NCBI GenBank assembly: GCA_033439265.1
Contig: JAVTVX010000001.1
Coordinates: 17,378,608 to 17,442,607, forward strand
DNA: 64,000 bases
Direction of reading: 5' to 3'
From: Dillenia suffruticosa
Taxonomy: Eukaryota > Streptophyta > Magnoliopsida > Dilleniales > Dilleniaceae
The position numbers and the translations under genes were made by a program. Below are positions 11,401-24,488 of this stretch, in pieces. The notes beneath the pieces are model-generated. The model had not been told where the DNA came from, made no database searches, and worked only from the letters and a program-made list of their open reading frames with translations. How positions within the stretch are numbered: the first letter of the stretch is position 1; each line of letters opens with the position of its first letter.

Positions 11401-14393
11401 TGTCACGCCCCAAACCGGGATCGTGAACAGCCGCCCGTTGCCCTAAGATGCCGGCTGTATTTTTACAGAAAATCGGACAGAACCTCCCCATAAATCGAAG
11501 GTTTCCCGTGTACAATTAAACCTGTATAATCAAAATCAATCTATAATTTAAATAAATGGCCATCCCGGTCTCTCCAAAATCAATAAACACCACCGCCAGC
11601 ATCCAGAACAACGCAAGGCTACAAGTTTCTAACAGTCCTAGCAACAGACCTCTACTATCCTGCCCAACTAGAGCATGAGCAGCCGCTATACCGAGCGGAC
11701 CTAAGTTTATACAATGGATAACACATTTCCCAAGTAACATTCAAATACATACAATTGTCTCAATGCAAATGAAATATGAGAGTTAAACTATACAGTCATC
11801 CCAAAATAAGTACATGGCCAACTACGGACCTCTATGTCAAGACCTCACAGGGTTGAACCTAAATTTAAAGTAAATCTTACCGTCGGAAATACCAACTCCG
11901 CTCTAGAGCCTGTAACGTCGCTCTATCACAATAAACCTGTCTGAGGAGAGAAAATAGAGGGGTGAGTATCATGGAAAGATACTCAGTGAGTGAGGGGGAT
12001 AATATCCAGCATAAATAGTATAGGTGAACAATTGGAGTGTCAAATAACATCATTTGAAACAAAAATTTACATTTCACGACAAAATACGATATGTTTAACA
12101 AATTTGAAATCATTTAACCAATCACACGATAACAAGCATATATGCATCCATTTAAAATCAAGTAATGTCAGAGCGAGCCAAAAATAGTCCCGGCAAAGGT
12201 CAACCGTGACCAAAGACAGGCGCGTCGGGGGTTTTTATTATGCATAGACTTTAAAACGCTCTCTACCCTGACGTTGGCCATGAGCTCGCTGGGGCCAACT
12301 CATCAACGTGTATAGGACCCCGCCCGGTGCTAGACGGTGGCGTCACACACGTCCTCCCCCTACGTGGGTTCAACCGGCCGCGCCTATAGCCTTTAGAATA
12401 AATGACGTTTGCGGATACCTCCTGCAGAAGCGTATCCGGGCAACCCGTGCCTCTACAAACGCTCTTCGTAACTACGGAATCATCATAGTATCACAAGGGC
12501 ACAACGTCCCATAGTATCACAAGGGCACAACGTCCCAGGGCACAACGTCCCACAAGTATCATCACATCATCACATAACTAGTGGGCATCCAACCCACGTA
12601 GTTCATCAAAAACATTTTAAATTTGCGTGTCAATACGTCTCTTCAATTCATTTCAAAACAGCATATCAATGCAACGGTATAAAATGAAATTTATACATTT
12701 TCAAGTAATGGCACAATTATTGTTTCATTTCAAACCATGGATGCATAGTCATTGTAAATATAATTCAAGACACTCCAAAAATCACAAAACAGATTTCTAA
12801 ATTTAATATCACACGTCAACGAATGCATATCAAAGCATGTTTTATCGAAAATACGACAGAAAATACGTTTTACTATTTTATACAAGAGATTAGAGTCCCA
12901 CTCACCGTCTACGGGAGGGAAGTCACTCCCTACTGACAAGCCAAATCGGATTTGACCGCTCGAGTCTCCAAAAGATCAACCTAAATCAGATTATCAACAT
13001 TTAATATCAAATAAAAGCCAAATCAGGGATTTTCAATTTTTCCCTTCCAAATTTCTCCCACCTAATTTACAAAATTTCGTTATAGATTCTCGTTTCCTCA
13101 ATTTCGAATCATTTGACTCACCAATGGTCAAGTTTCTAATATTTATCATTTTTTTTTGTCTATTTTTCCTCGAATTTCACACATTTCAATATATTATGTA
13201 ACTCTCGATCTAAATTCGACCTAATTTCGATAGAATTAATTCAAATGTTGAAAATGTTGCATTTCTCTCACCTAGGGTTTCTCGGATTTCCGGATCTAGC
13301 TTTCGTTCACCCGTCAAACTGGTCTAAAACCTGTAATATTATCAAATTTCAATTATATTAGAAACAACTATATTTCTAACACCAAACCCTAGGACATCAA
13401 CCAAATATAGTCGTTACCTGCAATACAGAAGACGCAGGTGAGCTCTCGAAGGGGAAAGCCGGTCGCGGGCTCGCGGGCCGTCACGAGCTCACGGGCCGGC
13501 GGGCCGGCAGGCTAGCGGGCTGGCCCGCTGGTAGCTCGCGGCTCTCAGCCCGGCTTGCTGGCCGCAGTGGACTTCGCGTGTTGCAGTGGGCCGCGGCTGG
13601 ACTGGGCCTTGGGCCGCTGGTGGGTTGGCCCGCTCACGGGCTAGGGCTCGCTCTCGCGAGCTGGAACGCGCACTCGTGAGCTGAGGAGCGCGCTCAGGAC
13701 AGGATCGCGTGCTGTGAGGTGCACGCGCTCGCGCAAATGGGTCGCATGCTCTGCGCACTGTGCTCGCGCAAGGGCGCGCAGGCTAGGTCGCAGGAGATAG
13801 CGCAGGCTGGGTCGCGGGAGATCGCGCGCTGTGGCGCGCTGGGCTCGCACGCTGTGGCGCGCTGGGCTCGCGCGCTGGGGAGATCGCGAGCTGTGGCGCG
13901 CTGGGCTCTCGCGCTGTACGGCGCTGGGCTCGCGCGCTGGGCCGCGCTGGGCTGCGCTGGGCTCGCGCACTGGGCGGTGCTGGGCTCACACGCTGGGCCG
14001 CGCTGGGCTCGCGCGCTGGGCCGCGCATTGTCTCGTGCTGAGTCGCGCGCTGGGCCTTACGCTGGCTCGCGCGCTGGGCCTTGCGCTGGCTCGCGCGCTG
14101 GGCCGTGATAGCTCGAGGCGGCAGCGCTCGCGGGAGGGCCGATCTGCGCAGTGGCGTGCTCGCAGGAAGGAGGTCACGCTGTGGCTTGGTGCGGTGGCGG
14201 AAGGGAGAGGCCGCAGCGGAGGAGAAGAGGAGAAAGAGGGAAAGAGGGAGAGAGAGAGAGAGAGAGAGAGAGAAGAGAAATTGGGAGAGAGGGAAAAGAG
14301 AGATTGGGAGAGAGGGAAAAGAGAGATTGGGGCTTTTTAGCCCCAATCCCGAAATTTTAATTTTAATTTTAATTTTTTTTTTATGGTGTTACA
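11401..14393 (-). mobile_element. Solo LTR (Ty3/gypsy-like), TSD TAGAA
   Basis: On the plus strand it begins TGTCACGCCCC and ends ATGGTGTTACA. It is flanked by exact 5-bp duplications TAGAA at 11396-11400 and 14394-14398. Removing it rejoins the flank homologous to about 44930-44870. It holds the inverted form of the LTR layout: conserved CTTCGTAACTACGG at about 12466, a 27-bp tandem duplication (about 12489-12540), a GC-rich block with recurring CGCGCTGGG (13440-14240) and a GA microsatellite (about 14247-14272). The Ala/Arg-rich open frames are not genes. Confidence 0.9.
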
Positions 14394-14398
14394 TAGAA

Positions 14399-14822
14399 AA
14401 TCAAGTGAAAAAATAATAATGAATAAAAAAAGAAAATAGATAAAATTGGACCAAAAGCCAAGTGGGAAGGATGATATTAGAAAATGGACACTACATCGGC
14501 CACGAGAAATTCACCTTACCCTATTCCTTTGAATTTAAATAAAGAGAGTGGGAGGGGACAGTATAGCCTTTCTCTGAAAAAAAAAAACACTTTTAATTTC
14601 TCTTCTCATTTGAATTGAAAAGGGTAACCTTTGAAAAATCTATAGAAAAAAGAATAAATACAATAACAATCTGAATTTTAATTTCAAATTTTAAAATCGA
14701 TTATTTGAGAGACTAAAATTAAAGAAAGGAAAATAATAGTTTTTGAGATCATAGACAAGTTACCACTAATTTGGAGAGAATTTGAAATGATCTTACCTCA
14801 CAAATAGAACGATATCACTTTG
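14399..14822. other. Non-coding flank
   Basis: The first 60 or so bases continue the flank shared with the other CslG copy (around 44870-44920, reversed). The rest is AT-rich and nothing is recognisable. Confidence 0.4.
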
Positions 14823-14893
14823 TGTAATACCATAAAAAAAAAAAAAAAAAAAAAAAAGAACAAAGGAAATTTTAAATTAGGGCTTAAAGCCCT

Positions 14894-14964
<71 letters not shown>

Positions 14965-15180
14965 ACTTTCCCTCTTTCTCTCTCTCCCGCCACCGCACGC
15001 CGCCCACTGTTGCAACGCCCTCCCGCGAGCAGCTCCTTCCTCCACGTGAGGGCTGCCTCCTCGCGCGAGCACGATCTTCCGCGAGCCAGTGCGCGAGCCC
15101 AGCGCGCCATAGCTAGCGATCCCCCGCGACCCAGCCAGCGCGCGATCCCCCTCAACCCAGCCAGCATGGAGCGCTGTTGC
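14823..15180 (+). mobile_element. Truncated 5' end of a gypsy-type LTR
   Basis: It starts TGTAATACC, then a poly-A run, the ATTAGGGCTT/AAGCCCTAAT hairpin (14876-14896), a CT microsatellite of about 60 bases (14897-14961) and the start of the GC-rich block, exactly the order seen in the LTRs of elements A and B. It stops abruptly near 15180, where unrelated sequence begins, and no matching 3' part was found. Confidence 0.7.
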
Positions 15181-15689
15181 TCAAGAAAGGGAAGAAATAA
15201 AGAACACGGACATATTAAATGCTCAAACACCTGCAATTAATAGGTGTGACCCCAGGCATGAATGAGACATGCATGGAGAAAGTGGCCTAGGAACTAGCTA
15301 TCATGGAGGAGAAGCTATAGGTTGAAGCTCTAAGAAAGAAGTATGCTAATGGAGTCCATTACTCTGATTGGCAGGCAGAAAAGGAAACCTCTACATTATG
15401 GAAGAAAAATACAAAGGAGTCGATTTGATCAAGGCCTGAATTGGTCAGTGGACACTGGCAAAGCCATCAGAGTAATGAGTAATGGATACACTGCCAGATT
15501 ACCCCCATACACTCTCCTGCATGAAGCCTCAGTTTAAGTTCCCGTGGGATGATGAAGGGCACCTGGACTGGTTTTCTGTGGATCAATTCCCAGAGCAAAA
15601 CTATTGGAGAATTTCAGATACTGGTACAGGTCAATCTTCCAATAATCAAGACGTTCTGGTTTGTAAATAGAGTTAATCAGAAAATTCTC
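15181..15689. other. Unrecognised sequence, possibly upstream part of a LINE remnant
   Basis: Base composition is more even than in its neighbours and several short open frames occur, but no family was recognised. It runs into the LINE-like segment that follows. Confidence 0.25.
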
Positions 15690-15935
15690 CACCAAAACAG
15701 CTAATGAAGCAACCAGGTTGGACTATTGACACTGTGAATGACCTTGTGGAAAGTCGAAGCTTCTACAAGAGCTGTATTCTTTATGTGGCAAGCACTCCAG
15801 CATGGAGTTTTAACACATGACGCCAGAAAAGCAGAGGCCTTACCCAAAACAATGCCCAGATGTTGAGATACCACAGAATCTACAGTACACTTGCTCTGGG
15901 ATTGTTGCATCAACAAGGATGCACATAACTCAACC
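15690..15935 (+). pseudogene. Possible LINE reverse-transcriptase zinc-binding fragment
   Basis: One forward frame reads a segment around FFMWQALQHGVLTHD, then a Cys, an in-frame stop, and HLLWDCCINKD. This resembles the zf-RVT region at the 3' end of plant L1-like elements (a W-rich helix followed by a Cys/His cluster and a WxxC motif). It is short, has a stop codon and has no companion RT domain, so the assignment is tentative. Confidence 0.35.
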
Positions 15936-16721
15936 GATATTATGGCCCCTATAGATCTCTACTAAATGTTTCTCAAAATTCTTTGCGTCAATCATATGAA
16001 TCCAAATTCCCTGTCAAATAATATATTACTTTCAAAAGTTTTTTATCATGATTAACCCTATTGTGCCCATGTGCTTCATAGTTTCTCCCTTGCCCCTACC
16101 CAAAGTCTTAGCTCTGTATGATGTCTAGCTTAGAAGATAACTTATTTTCAGATATTTCTTTCTCTCTTACTTTAGCTCATGTTTCATTACTCAATTGGAA
16201 GACAACTTTGTACTTGTAACATGAAATGTAAAACTTTGTAAGATCCGGTCTGAAAATTAAAGTGTAGGTGAATAGCAATTTGAAAGGAATGAGAATTGCT
16301 GGTATTATTGGCTGACATCATAATAGTAAGGATCCCCTTTCTACGTACAAAATTGCAGTGACTTTTAGAATTGCATAAATTGTTGCGACTTCTTGAATTT
16401 AAGGATCCATGCAGAGTTATTTACAACTTGTTTCCTTGGTATCATGGTGTTTCCATAATGTTTTCTATTTCATCAAAAGCTTATTTATCTTTTCAATTTC
16501 TTAGGCTGATGTTAATTTCAGCCTACCACCAGAAGGTGGAACATCTTCGTAGTGTATTTGAGCAACAATTTATCATGGACAATATATGCTCTTATGTCTT
16601 AGGTAACAAAAAGAATTATCAAACACTACCGCTTCAGTTTGTGCAGCAACTTAGCTTACCATTTTTTAAGCATTTAGATGCACAATCCCAAGCTCACAAA
16701 CCTCGGTTCTAGCATTAGCAT
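15936..16721. other. No recognisable gene
   Basis: AT-rich sequence. A forward open frame at 16371-16712 (113 codons) resembles no family I know and has no clear coding signal. It directly abuts the CslG exon 6 remnant on the other strand. Confidence 0.3.
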
Positions 16722-17537
16722 TTAGATGCGCAATGGCCTTTTCACCCCATTTAATATTTTCTTCGTAGGCACTTGAGGCCAAGAGTTGCATCTGTTGTAC
16801 CGATGTATTAGACGAGTTCTCAATGGAATTTTCTCTAAGGTCTTGCTGATACGAAGTGATTTTATGAACTCATTAGAGGCTCCAAATAAACCTTTGACGT
16901 CGATATCTAGATAATTTAGGCCAAAATTCAATCTGAAGGAAAATTTCATGGACGAGTTGAATAATTTTATATTGAATTTAGTGATAATATGCCGATTTTA
17001 ATATAGGGCCTGCGCACACATTGAATATATTAGGTTATATATTTGTCAAGTCGGGTTCTATAAGATATCAGATTGTAGCAAAGTTGTGCCCTTATTTGTA
17101 TCGAATATGATTAATTTCAGTCTTAAAAGCACTGTCCCGATTCTAGACATACCTTGGTATCTCAAGTACCCAAACAATGCCGGCCTTTTCATGTAAAATC
17201 CTGTACCTGCCAAGGATAGCTCTTGAAGCCCGCCCAAACCGGGGAAACATACCTAAAAGCCCATCAATAGCATCCAATTCACGACATTTTTGACATCCAA
17301 AATAATGGCTTATGACTTTAAATCAAGTACCACAAATATAAACGTCAATCAACCATCATAACTGTCATTTTGACTAGCACTGTGACATTTCTGAGGGAAT
17401 TGAGCAGAGGCTATGGTGGAAGCGATATTGGGATCAAGATGGAAGCACAAAGCTTCGCGGGCCGAGCTCAGGTCATTACAGAACATGTCACAATCTAATA
17501 CTAAGATGTATAAAGAGTTGCTTTTCATCGTAGACAC
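16722..17537 (-). pseudogene. CslG pseudogene fragment: exons 4, 5 and 6 (3' piece of the split copy)
   Basis: The reverse strand shows an exon 4 equivalent at 17537-17349 (STMKSNSLYILVLDCDM, keeping DCD), an exon 5 equivalent at about 17258-17140 (LFPGLGGLQE...) and an exon 6 equivalent at about 16949-16722 (LFGASNEFIKSL... and NGVK). Reading frames are broken between and within them, and exons 7-8 are missing. Exons 1-3 do not lie immediately upstream; element B begins at 17701 instead. A matching exon 3 piece is at 43775-43850. Confidence 0.85.
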
Positions 17538-17700
17538 TCGAAGCTGTATAAAGCTTATAGATAGTCATAACTGTAACTTTATTATAAAAATACAGTAGTA
17601 ATCAATTATTTTAACAATTAGGTTTTATACAGATATTAAACAAAATTGATAAGATATTAAATATATATCTAGAAAAATTTTTAACTCTTGAGTTAGGACA

Positions 17701-18765
17701 TGTAATACCCAAATAAAAAACAAAAAAAAAAAAAAGAGGGAAAATTAAAATTAGGGCTTAAAGCCCTAATTTTCTCCTCTCTCTCTCTCTCCCTCTCTGT
17801 CTCTCCCTCCCTCACTCACTCCATCTCTTCCTCTCCCACTGCCGCCGCCAGCACCGCCGCTCGCCACCGCACCCAGCCGCCGCTGCTCCTTCCTCCTCAC
17901 ACGAGCGCGCTAGCCGCAGCGCCTTCCTCCTCCGCCGAGCGCGATCCCAGCCACCACCCGGTCCCTCCGCTGCGAAGATCACTGCGCGCCATCCACAGCC
18001 GCTGCAGCTCCTCCCTCCCGCGAACGAGCCACTACAGCTCCTCCCTGCACGAGCGCTACTGCGCTCTCCTTCGCGCGACTGTGCGCTCTCCTTCGTGCGA
18101 CTGGGCGCTCTCCCGAGCACAAGCGTGTACAGCTCGAGCCCAGCGCGAGCCAAGCTAGAGCCCAACGCGAGCCCAGCTCGAGCCCAGCCTGCGCGCGAGC
18201 CCAGTGCGAGCAGCGCGTGAGCCCCGCGCGAGCAGCGCACGAGCCCCGCGCGAGCAGCGTACGACCCCCTGCGCGCCTCTGCACGCTCCTGCATGAGCGC
18301 CAGCGCGCCCTTGCGCGCCTCTGTACGAGCCCCTGTGTGCCTCCAGCATGCCCCAGCACGAGCACAGCGCGCTCCAGCACGCGATCCACTGCTCGAGCGG
18401 GCCCCAGCACCGCGAGCTCTCCAGTGCGCGACCCATTGCGCGAGCGCTCGATCCAGCTCGCGAGCACGAGCCCTAGCCACTGCGGCCCAGTCCGGCCCGC
18501 GGCCCACCAGACCCATCAGGCCCACCAGGCCCGCCAGCCCATCAGCCCGTTAGCTCGCGGCCCACGAGCCCGTGACGACCCATGACAGTTCGTGAGACTC
18601 TGCGAAGGTAAATGACTCAGTTTCGATTTCCGCACTAGGGTTTCGAAATTCTTTTGTAATTGGACTTAAATTGCTCACAATTGTTTCAAATTTGGAAACA
18701 TTCAAATTTTAGACCAAACCGACAGGCGAACGAAAGCTAGATCCGAGATCCGAGGAATCCTAGGT
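17701..18765 (+). mobile_element. Element B 5' LTR, first part
   Basis: It starts TGTAATACCC, followed by a poly-A run, hairpin (17750-17770), CT tract, GC-rich block to about 18595, and AAGGTAAATGACTC at about 18605. It is cut after GAATCCTAGGT by an inverted LTR; TAGGT (18761-18765) is duplicated at 24484-24488, where this LTR resumes. GC-block open frames on either strand are rejected as genes. Confidence 0.9.
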
Positions 18766-21193
18766 TGTCACGTCCCGAACCGGGATCGTGAGCAGCCGCC
18801 CGTTACCCTGGATGCCAGCTGTATTTTTACAGAAAATCGGGCAGAACCTCCCCATATATCGGAGGTCTCCCATATTAAAATAAACCTGTTACCTGTCCAA
18901 AAGGGGTCATCCCGGCCTCAAAATGCATATATTATCCTCAACAACAAACCAGATCATCCTACTGCACAATCCAGGGCAACGCAAGGCTAACAAACAATTC
19001 TCCACAGTCCTAACCACAGACCTCTACTGCCATGCCCCTATCAAAGGCATGGACAGCCGCCAGTCGCCCCTCCTGTGATTTAGAGGAGGCACCGAGCGAT
19101 CCTAGAGAACACTTCTAAGACATGACACATTCCCAAATACAGACGCAACGAAAAAGAAATGCCTCAATGCAATGTCAAGCAGTGACATGAGAGTTCCACA
19201 ATTTAAATGTCCATATTTATACAGTCATCCCAGAATCATAAAAATGGTCATCTATAGACCTCAGAATACAAATACATCACCAATACAAATTTTTGCAGCG
19301 GAAATACACAATGACTCCTCAAGTCCAGGCCTGATCTCCCAAAGATACTGAGCGTCTTAAAAGCGACACTCCTTGTCAAATACTATCTCTGAAACAAAAG
19401 GGAAATGAGGGGTGAGTACTCGGGAAAGAATACTCAGTGAGTGAGTGGGTCAATGCAGTCATCAAATATGGAGTGTGAAACTGGAGTGTCAAAACATAAG
19501 TATATAAATCATATTTCAAATCATCATGCTTTTCATTTCAACAATATATCACTTCACGCATTTTCAAGTCAAATATGCATCCAAAGCACTGTCATTAAAA
19601 TCATAGAGCTGCCAGCCGAAAATGTCCTGGCAGAGGTCTACCGCGACCTATGACAGGCGCACCGGGGGTGTTATATGCAAATTTCTTTAAAGTGCTCTCT
19701 ACCCCGGCGTTGGCGACGAACCTCGTCCAGGTGCTAGACTTGGATAGGATATCCAATCCAAATCCAAATCCTCCCCCTTTCGGGTTCAACCTGGCTAGTA
19801 CCGTGTAGATAATCAAATCACGACAACTCGTGGGATACCCCAAGCCTAGGCATATCCGGACGCCACCAAAGCGCCTCTCACGGTGTCCTTCGTAGCTACG
19901 GAACAATACATATCAAAGCTCTCAAAGCCAAAATCAATATCACATCAAAATGTGCCGAAGTCAGGTTCATAAACCAATGCAACATAGAGCATAAAATGGC
20001 ACATTATACATTTCAACCACATGGATGCATAATTTCATAATTCAATACAGTTTTTGGACACTCCAACGGTTCACAAAAGTCAATTTTAAAACCAGTCAAA
20101 ACATTTCCAACATACGACAAATCATGCTCATTATCAAAATGTTGTAAAACAGGATTTACATATTAAACAAAAGTATTGAAATAAATCCCACTCACCGTTT
20201 TGGGGAAGGTAGCGCACTCCCCAATGACACCAAAATACGCAAAACAAGGCGCCCCTCAATCGAGTTACCAAGAAAGCCAACCTAATCAAGTCATCACGAT
20301 TTTCATCAATTTCTGACTATTTCAGGGTTTATCGTTTTTCTTAATTTCGTACGAACCCTAAATTCCTCAATTTATAAACAAATCAACTAATGCTACCTAA
20401 TTTGACAAGGTTTATTCAAGGGTTGAAGAGATTTCATTTCTCTCACCTAGGATTCTTCGGATCTCGAATTTAGCTTTCGTTCGCCCGTTGAATTGGTCTA
20501 AAATCTGAATGTTTCCAAATTTGAAACAATTGCGAACAATTTAAGTCCAATACTAAAGAATTTCGAAACCCAAGTGCGAAAATCGAAACTTAGAGTCATT
20601 TACCTTCGCAGAGGCTCACGAACTACCACGGGCCGTCGCGGGCCGTGGGCCGCGGGCTGGCGGGCTGATGGGCTGGCGGGCCTGGTGGGCCGGCGGGCCT
20701 GATGGGTCTGCGGCCTGGTGGGCCTGCGGCCTGGCAAGCCGGATCACGCGCTGGAGCGCGCTCGCGCTCGTGCTGGCGCTGGCGCTGGCTCACGCGCTGA
20801 AGCGCACTCGTAAGCTGGATCGTGCGCTGCTCGCGCTGTGGGTCGCACGCTGGAGCGCTCGTGCTCGTGCTGGGGCGTGCTGAGGCGCGCTGGGGTCGCG
20901 CGCTGGGGATCGCGAGCTGGGGATCGCGGCTGCTCGCGCACTGCTCGAGCGCTGCTCACGCTTAGGCTGGGTCGCGCTGGGGGGCGCAAGTGCGAGCTGG
21001 TGCAGGGACCGCACAGGGGCGCGCAGGGGCTCGTGCTACGGCGTGCTCGAGCGATCGCGTGCTCAAGCGAGGGAGGGTCGCGCTGCCGCGCTCGCGCGCT
21101 CACGAGGAAGACTGCGCGGTGGCGCTAGCGCTCGCGCGGAGATGATCGCGCGGCTGTGCTCGGGCGGTCGCTCGCGGCGGAGGATGGCAGCGG

Positions 21194-21206
21194 TGTAACA
21201 CCAAGC

Positions 21207-21263
<57 letters not shown>

Positions 21264-21328
21264 GAGAGCCAAAACGCAGCGTTTTGGCCCTCCCCCCAAT
21301 TGAATTAGGGCTAAAGCCCTAATTCGTT

Positions 21329-21364
<36 letters not shown>

Positions 21365-24281
21365 TCTCCGCCGACCCTTCGCCTCCCTCCCCCACCGCGG
21401 CGTTGGTCTTCACCGCAAGCTCCGCCACAGCCACCGCCGCCGCCGCCATCCTTCTTCTTCTTCTTCTTCTTCTTCTTCTTCTTCTTCTTCCCTCTCGGTT
21501 TCTCTCTCTACCTCACTCTGTCTTCTCTCCCTCTCGCGATCTCCCACGATCGCACTCTCTCCGCCTCGCCGCACACCGCCACGAGCCTCCGCGAGCATCT
21601 TCTTCCACTGTAGCGCGCGACAGCAGCGCGATCCCCCAGCCCGCGAGCTCGAGCGAGGCCGCGAGCTCGAGCGAGCCCGCGAGCGTAAGCGAGCCCGCGA
21701 GCGCAAGCCAGGCAGCGCGCGAGCTAGCGCCCTAGCACGCGAGCCAGGGTGCGAGTCAGCGCGAGCGCAGGACCGCGAGCGCACAAGGCCCAGCACACTA
21801 TCGCGCGAGGCCCAGCGCACTAGCGCGAGCGGCCCAGCGCACGAGCGTGCACGGGCGCGCGGCCCAGCGCACGAGCGTGCACAGGAGCGCGAGCAGCGCA
21901 CGAGCGCGCGCGAGCAGCGCACGAGCGCGCGCAAGCAGTGCACGAGCACGCCCCAGCACAGCGCACCAGCGCACGGGCGAGCACCAGCCCGCGAGCCACT
22001 GTCGGCCCGCAGGCCCGCCAGCCTGCAGGCCCATTAGCCGCAGGCCCATCAGCAGCAAGCCCACGGGCCCACCAGGCCCGACAGCCCGTCCAAGCCCGCA
22101 GGTCCAGTACGGCCCGCGGCCCAGTTCAGCCCATCGGCCTGCCAGCCCGCTGGCCCGCAGACCAGCGAGCCCGCTAGCTGTAGCCCACGAGCCCAGTCCG
22201 GCCCGTGGCCCACGAGCCCGCGACTGCCCGTGACGGCCCACGAGCCCGTGACAGCCCACGACTCTCCACGCAGGTAAATGACTTAGGGTTTTGCTTCGGA
22301 TCTATGTGTTTAGATCTAACAAATAAATGTTGTTTTGATAGGAAACCCTACAGACTTTGGAGTGACCGAAGCGACTTTCGGACGAGACTCGGCGCTTCGA
22401 GAAAACCCTAGGTGAGGAGATTTTGACTCTAATTGATAAATTGGACGAATCTAGGATTGAATTTAAGATGAAAGGTTTTGTATATGTTTAGAGTGTAAGT
22501 GGAATGCGAATAAAATACCAATTCTGAAATGATTATCTATGAATTGAAGGTTAAGTATAGAATGTTACAGAAATTTGATAATCTGATTTAGGTTGATCTT
22601 TTGGAGACTCGAGCGGTCAGATCCGATTTGGCTTGTCAGTAGGGAGTGACTTCCCTCCCGTAGAACTGTGAGTGGGACTTTGACATTCGCTATTGATTGA
22701 AAACCATGTTTCAAAAATATCATTTAAATGACATGTTTCTGCAAAATGTATGATTGTTATGACTTTCCAATATTTGATGAAATGTTTTGTGACCTTTGGA
22801 GTGTCTTAACTGCTGACCTTATTGATATGCATCCATGAGTTTTGATAAACGTATATTGTGCCACATTTTCGACATATTGATATGTTTTAAATGCTTTCAC
22901 TGCATTGGCACATGGTTTTAAATGGATTTACTTACACATTTTGGGCTATATGCCCGGCCGACTTTACGATATTATGTTTTGGGCTGTATGCCCGGCCGAC
23001 TTTACGATATTATGTTTTGGGCTGTATGCCCGGCCGACTTTATGATATTATGCATTGGGCTGTATGCCCGGCCGACGTTATGATATTATGCATGGGGCTA
23101 TATGCCCGGCCGACTGGTGATGGGATGCATGGGGCTACGTGCCCGGCCGATTTGATATTGTGATCCGTAGCTACGAAGGACATCTGGTAGAGGCACCCCT
23201 TGTGTCCGGATACGCTTCGGCCGGAGGTATCCGCCAGATTGTCGTGTGTATGGGTGTCCCAGGTTGACCCTCATCGGAGAGGACGTTGAGTACGGCTCCG
23301 TCTAGCACCAGGCGGGGGCACCATACACGGCCGACTAGTTATATGTACACTATATATTTTTTTACAGACTAGTTGGGGTAGTCTGTGGCCAACATTGGGG
23401 CAGAGAACCATTCTTTAATACTTGCATTTGGAAAAACCCCCAATGCGCCGTCCTTGGTCGAGGTAGACCATTGCCGGGAATATTTCATTGGCCGGTTCTT
23501 CATGACATTGATGTAAAATTTTAGGATGCATATCTTGCTTTCTGATGTGTGCGTATTATATATGATTTTGAAATAACATGATTGGTTTGCACACTGTGGA
23601 TATTTTCTTATCTTATGCTTTGACACTCCAAATTCACCACGATATTGATAGCATGATGTCAATCCCCTCACTTACTGAGTATCCTCCCATAGATACTCAT
23701 CCCTCACTTTCTTTCCCACAGGATTAGTGTTGGATCGAGGAGATACCACTGGGCTTGGGTATGGATATTTTCCATCTCTTCTGCTACGATGATTGGTGAT
23801 ATTATTATGTATTGGAGATTTTTGTTTGATCCATGTAATTACCAAGTTTTATGGGATGACTGTATAAATTATGGACTTTTATTCTTGAAACTCTCGTATT
23901 GACTTATTTCATTGCATTGAGGCATTTGTAAATATTTAAAAATAACTTGGGAATTTATTTTATATATGCGTAGAATTTAAGTCCGCTCGATGTGGCGGCT
24001 GCTCATGCTCTAGTTGGGCATGACAGTAGAGGTCTGTTGCTAGGACTGTTAGAAACTTTATAGCCTTGCGTTGTTCTGGATGTTGGCTGTGGATATTGTT
24101 GATTTTGGAGAGGCCGGGATGGCCAATCGTTTATTTGTACTGGATGAATGTCATATACAGGTGAAATTGTACATGGGAAACCTCCGATTTATGGGGAGGT
24201 TCTGCCCGATTTTCTGTAAAAATCCAGCCGGCATCCAGGGACAACGGGCGGCTGTTCACGATCCCGGTTCGGGGCGTGACA
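21194..24281 (+). mobile_element. Solo LTR nested inside the inverted LTR; TSD AGCGG
   Basis: It begins TGTAACACCAAGCC and ends GGGGCGTGACA; AGCGG flanks it at 21189-21193 and 24282-24286. It has a long poly-A (about 21208-21259), a GCCAAAACG/CGTTTTGGC palindrome (about 21278-21298), hairpin (about 21305), CT and CTT microsatellites (21331-21360, 21451-21490), a GC-rich block (21590-22270), GGTAAATGACTTAG, a 38-bp tandem repeat and TATAAATT (23863-23870). It is of the same family as the LTRs of element E. Confidence 0.92.
22942..23158 (+). repeat. 38-bp tandem repeat (GGGCTGTATGCCCGGCCGAC core)
   Basis: About six units in a row, the first three nearly identical and later ones diverged or shortened, each with the TATGCCCGGCCGA core. 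Element E LTRs carry a shorter, more degenerate version (around 53555-53660 and 59395-59475, inverted). The unit lies within the LTR and is not a CRISPR array: there are no unique spacers and no cas genes. Confidence 0.85.
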
Positions 24282-24488
24282 AGCGGGAGGGGAAGAGACA
24301 CGGCGGCGGGGAGAAGGGAAAAAGAGAGAAGAAAAAGGGAGAGAAGAAGAGGGAGAGAAGAGAAGAGAGGGGGAAAGAGAGAGAGAGAGAGAGAGAGAAT
24401 GGAAAGTAATTAGGGCTTTAAGCCCTAATTTTTAAATATCCCATCTTTTTTTTTTTTTTTTTTTTTTTCTGCTGAGTATTACATAGGT

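Larger units (their letters stand above)
18766..24483 (-). mobile_element. Inverted solo LTR inside element B, itself interrupted; TSD TAGGT
   Basis: On the plus strand it begins TGTCACGTCCCGAACCGGG and ends GAGTATTACA at 24483, flanked by TAGGT at 18761-18765 and 24484-24488. A second LTR splits it at 21193/24287. Without that insert it is about 2.6 kb. It contains the inverted TATA box (19214-19221), the CGTAGCTACGG motif (about 19890), a GC-rich block (20630-21193), a GA tract and the hairpin (24409-24429). Confidence 0.9.

Noticed and set aside
13489..14346. Long Ala/Arg/Gly-rich open frames on both strands
   Set aside because: They lie in the GC-rich LTR block, occur in several overlapping frames at once, and vary between copies with repeat length. 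They reflect composition, not coding.
17812..18585. 237-codon minus-strand and 122-codon plus-strand frames in the element B LTR
   Set aside because: Same GC-block artefact. The equivalent frames differ in length and sequence in the other LTRs.
22942..23158. CRISPR-like regular repeat
   Set aside because: The whole 38-base unit repeats without unique spacers, it lies within a plant LTR, and there are no cas genes.
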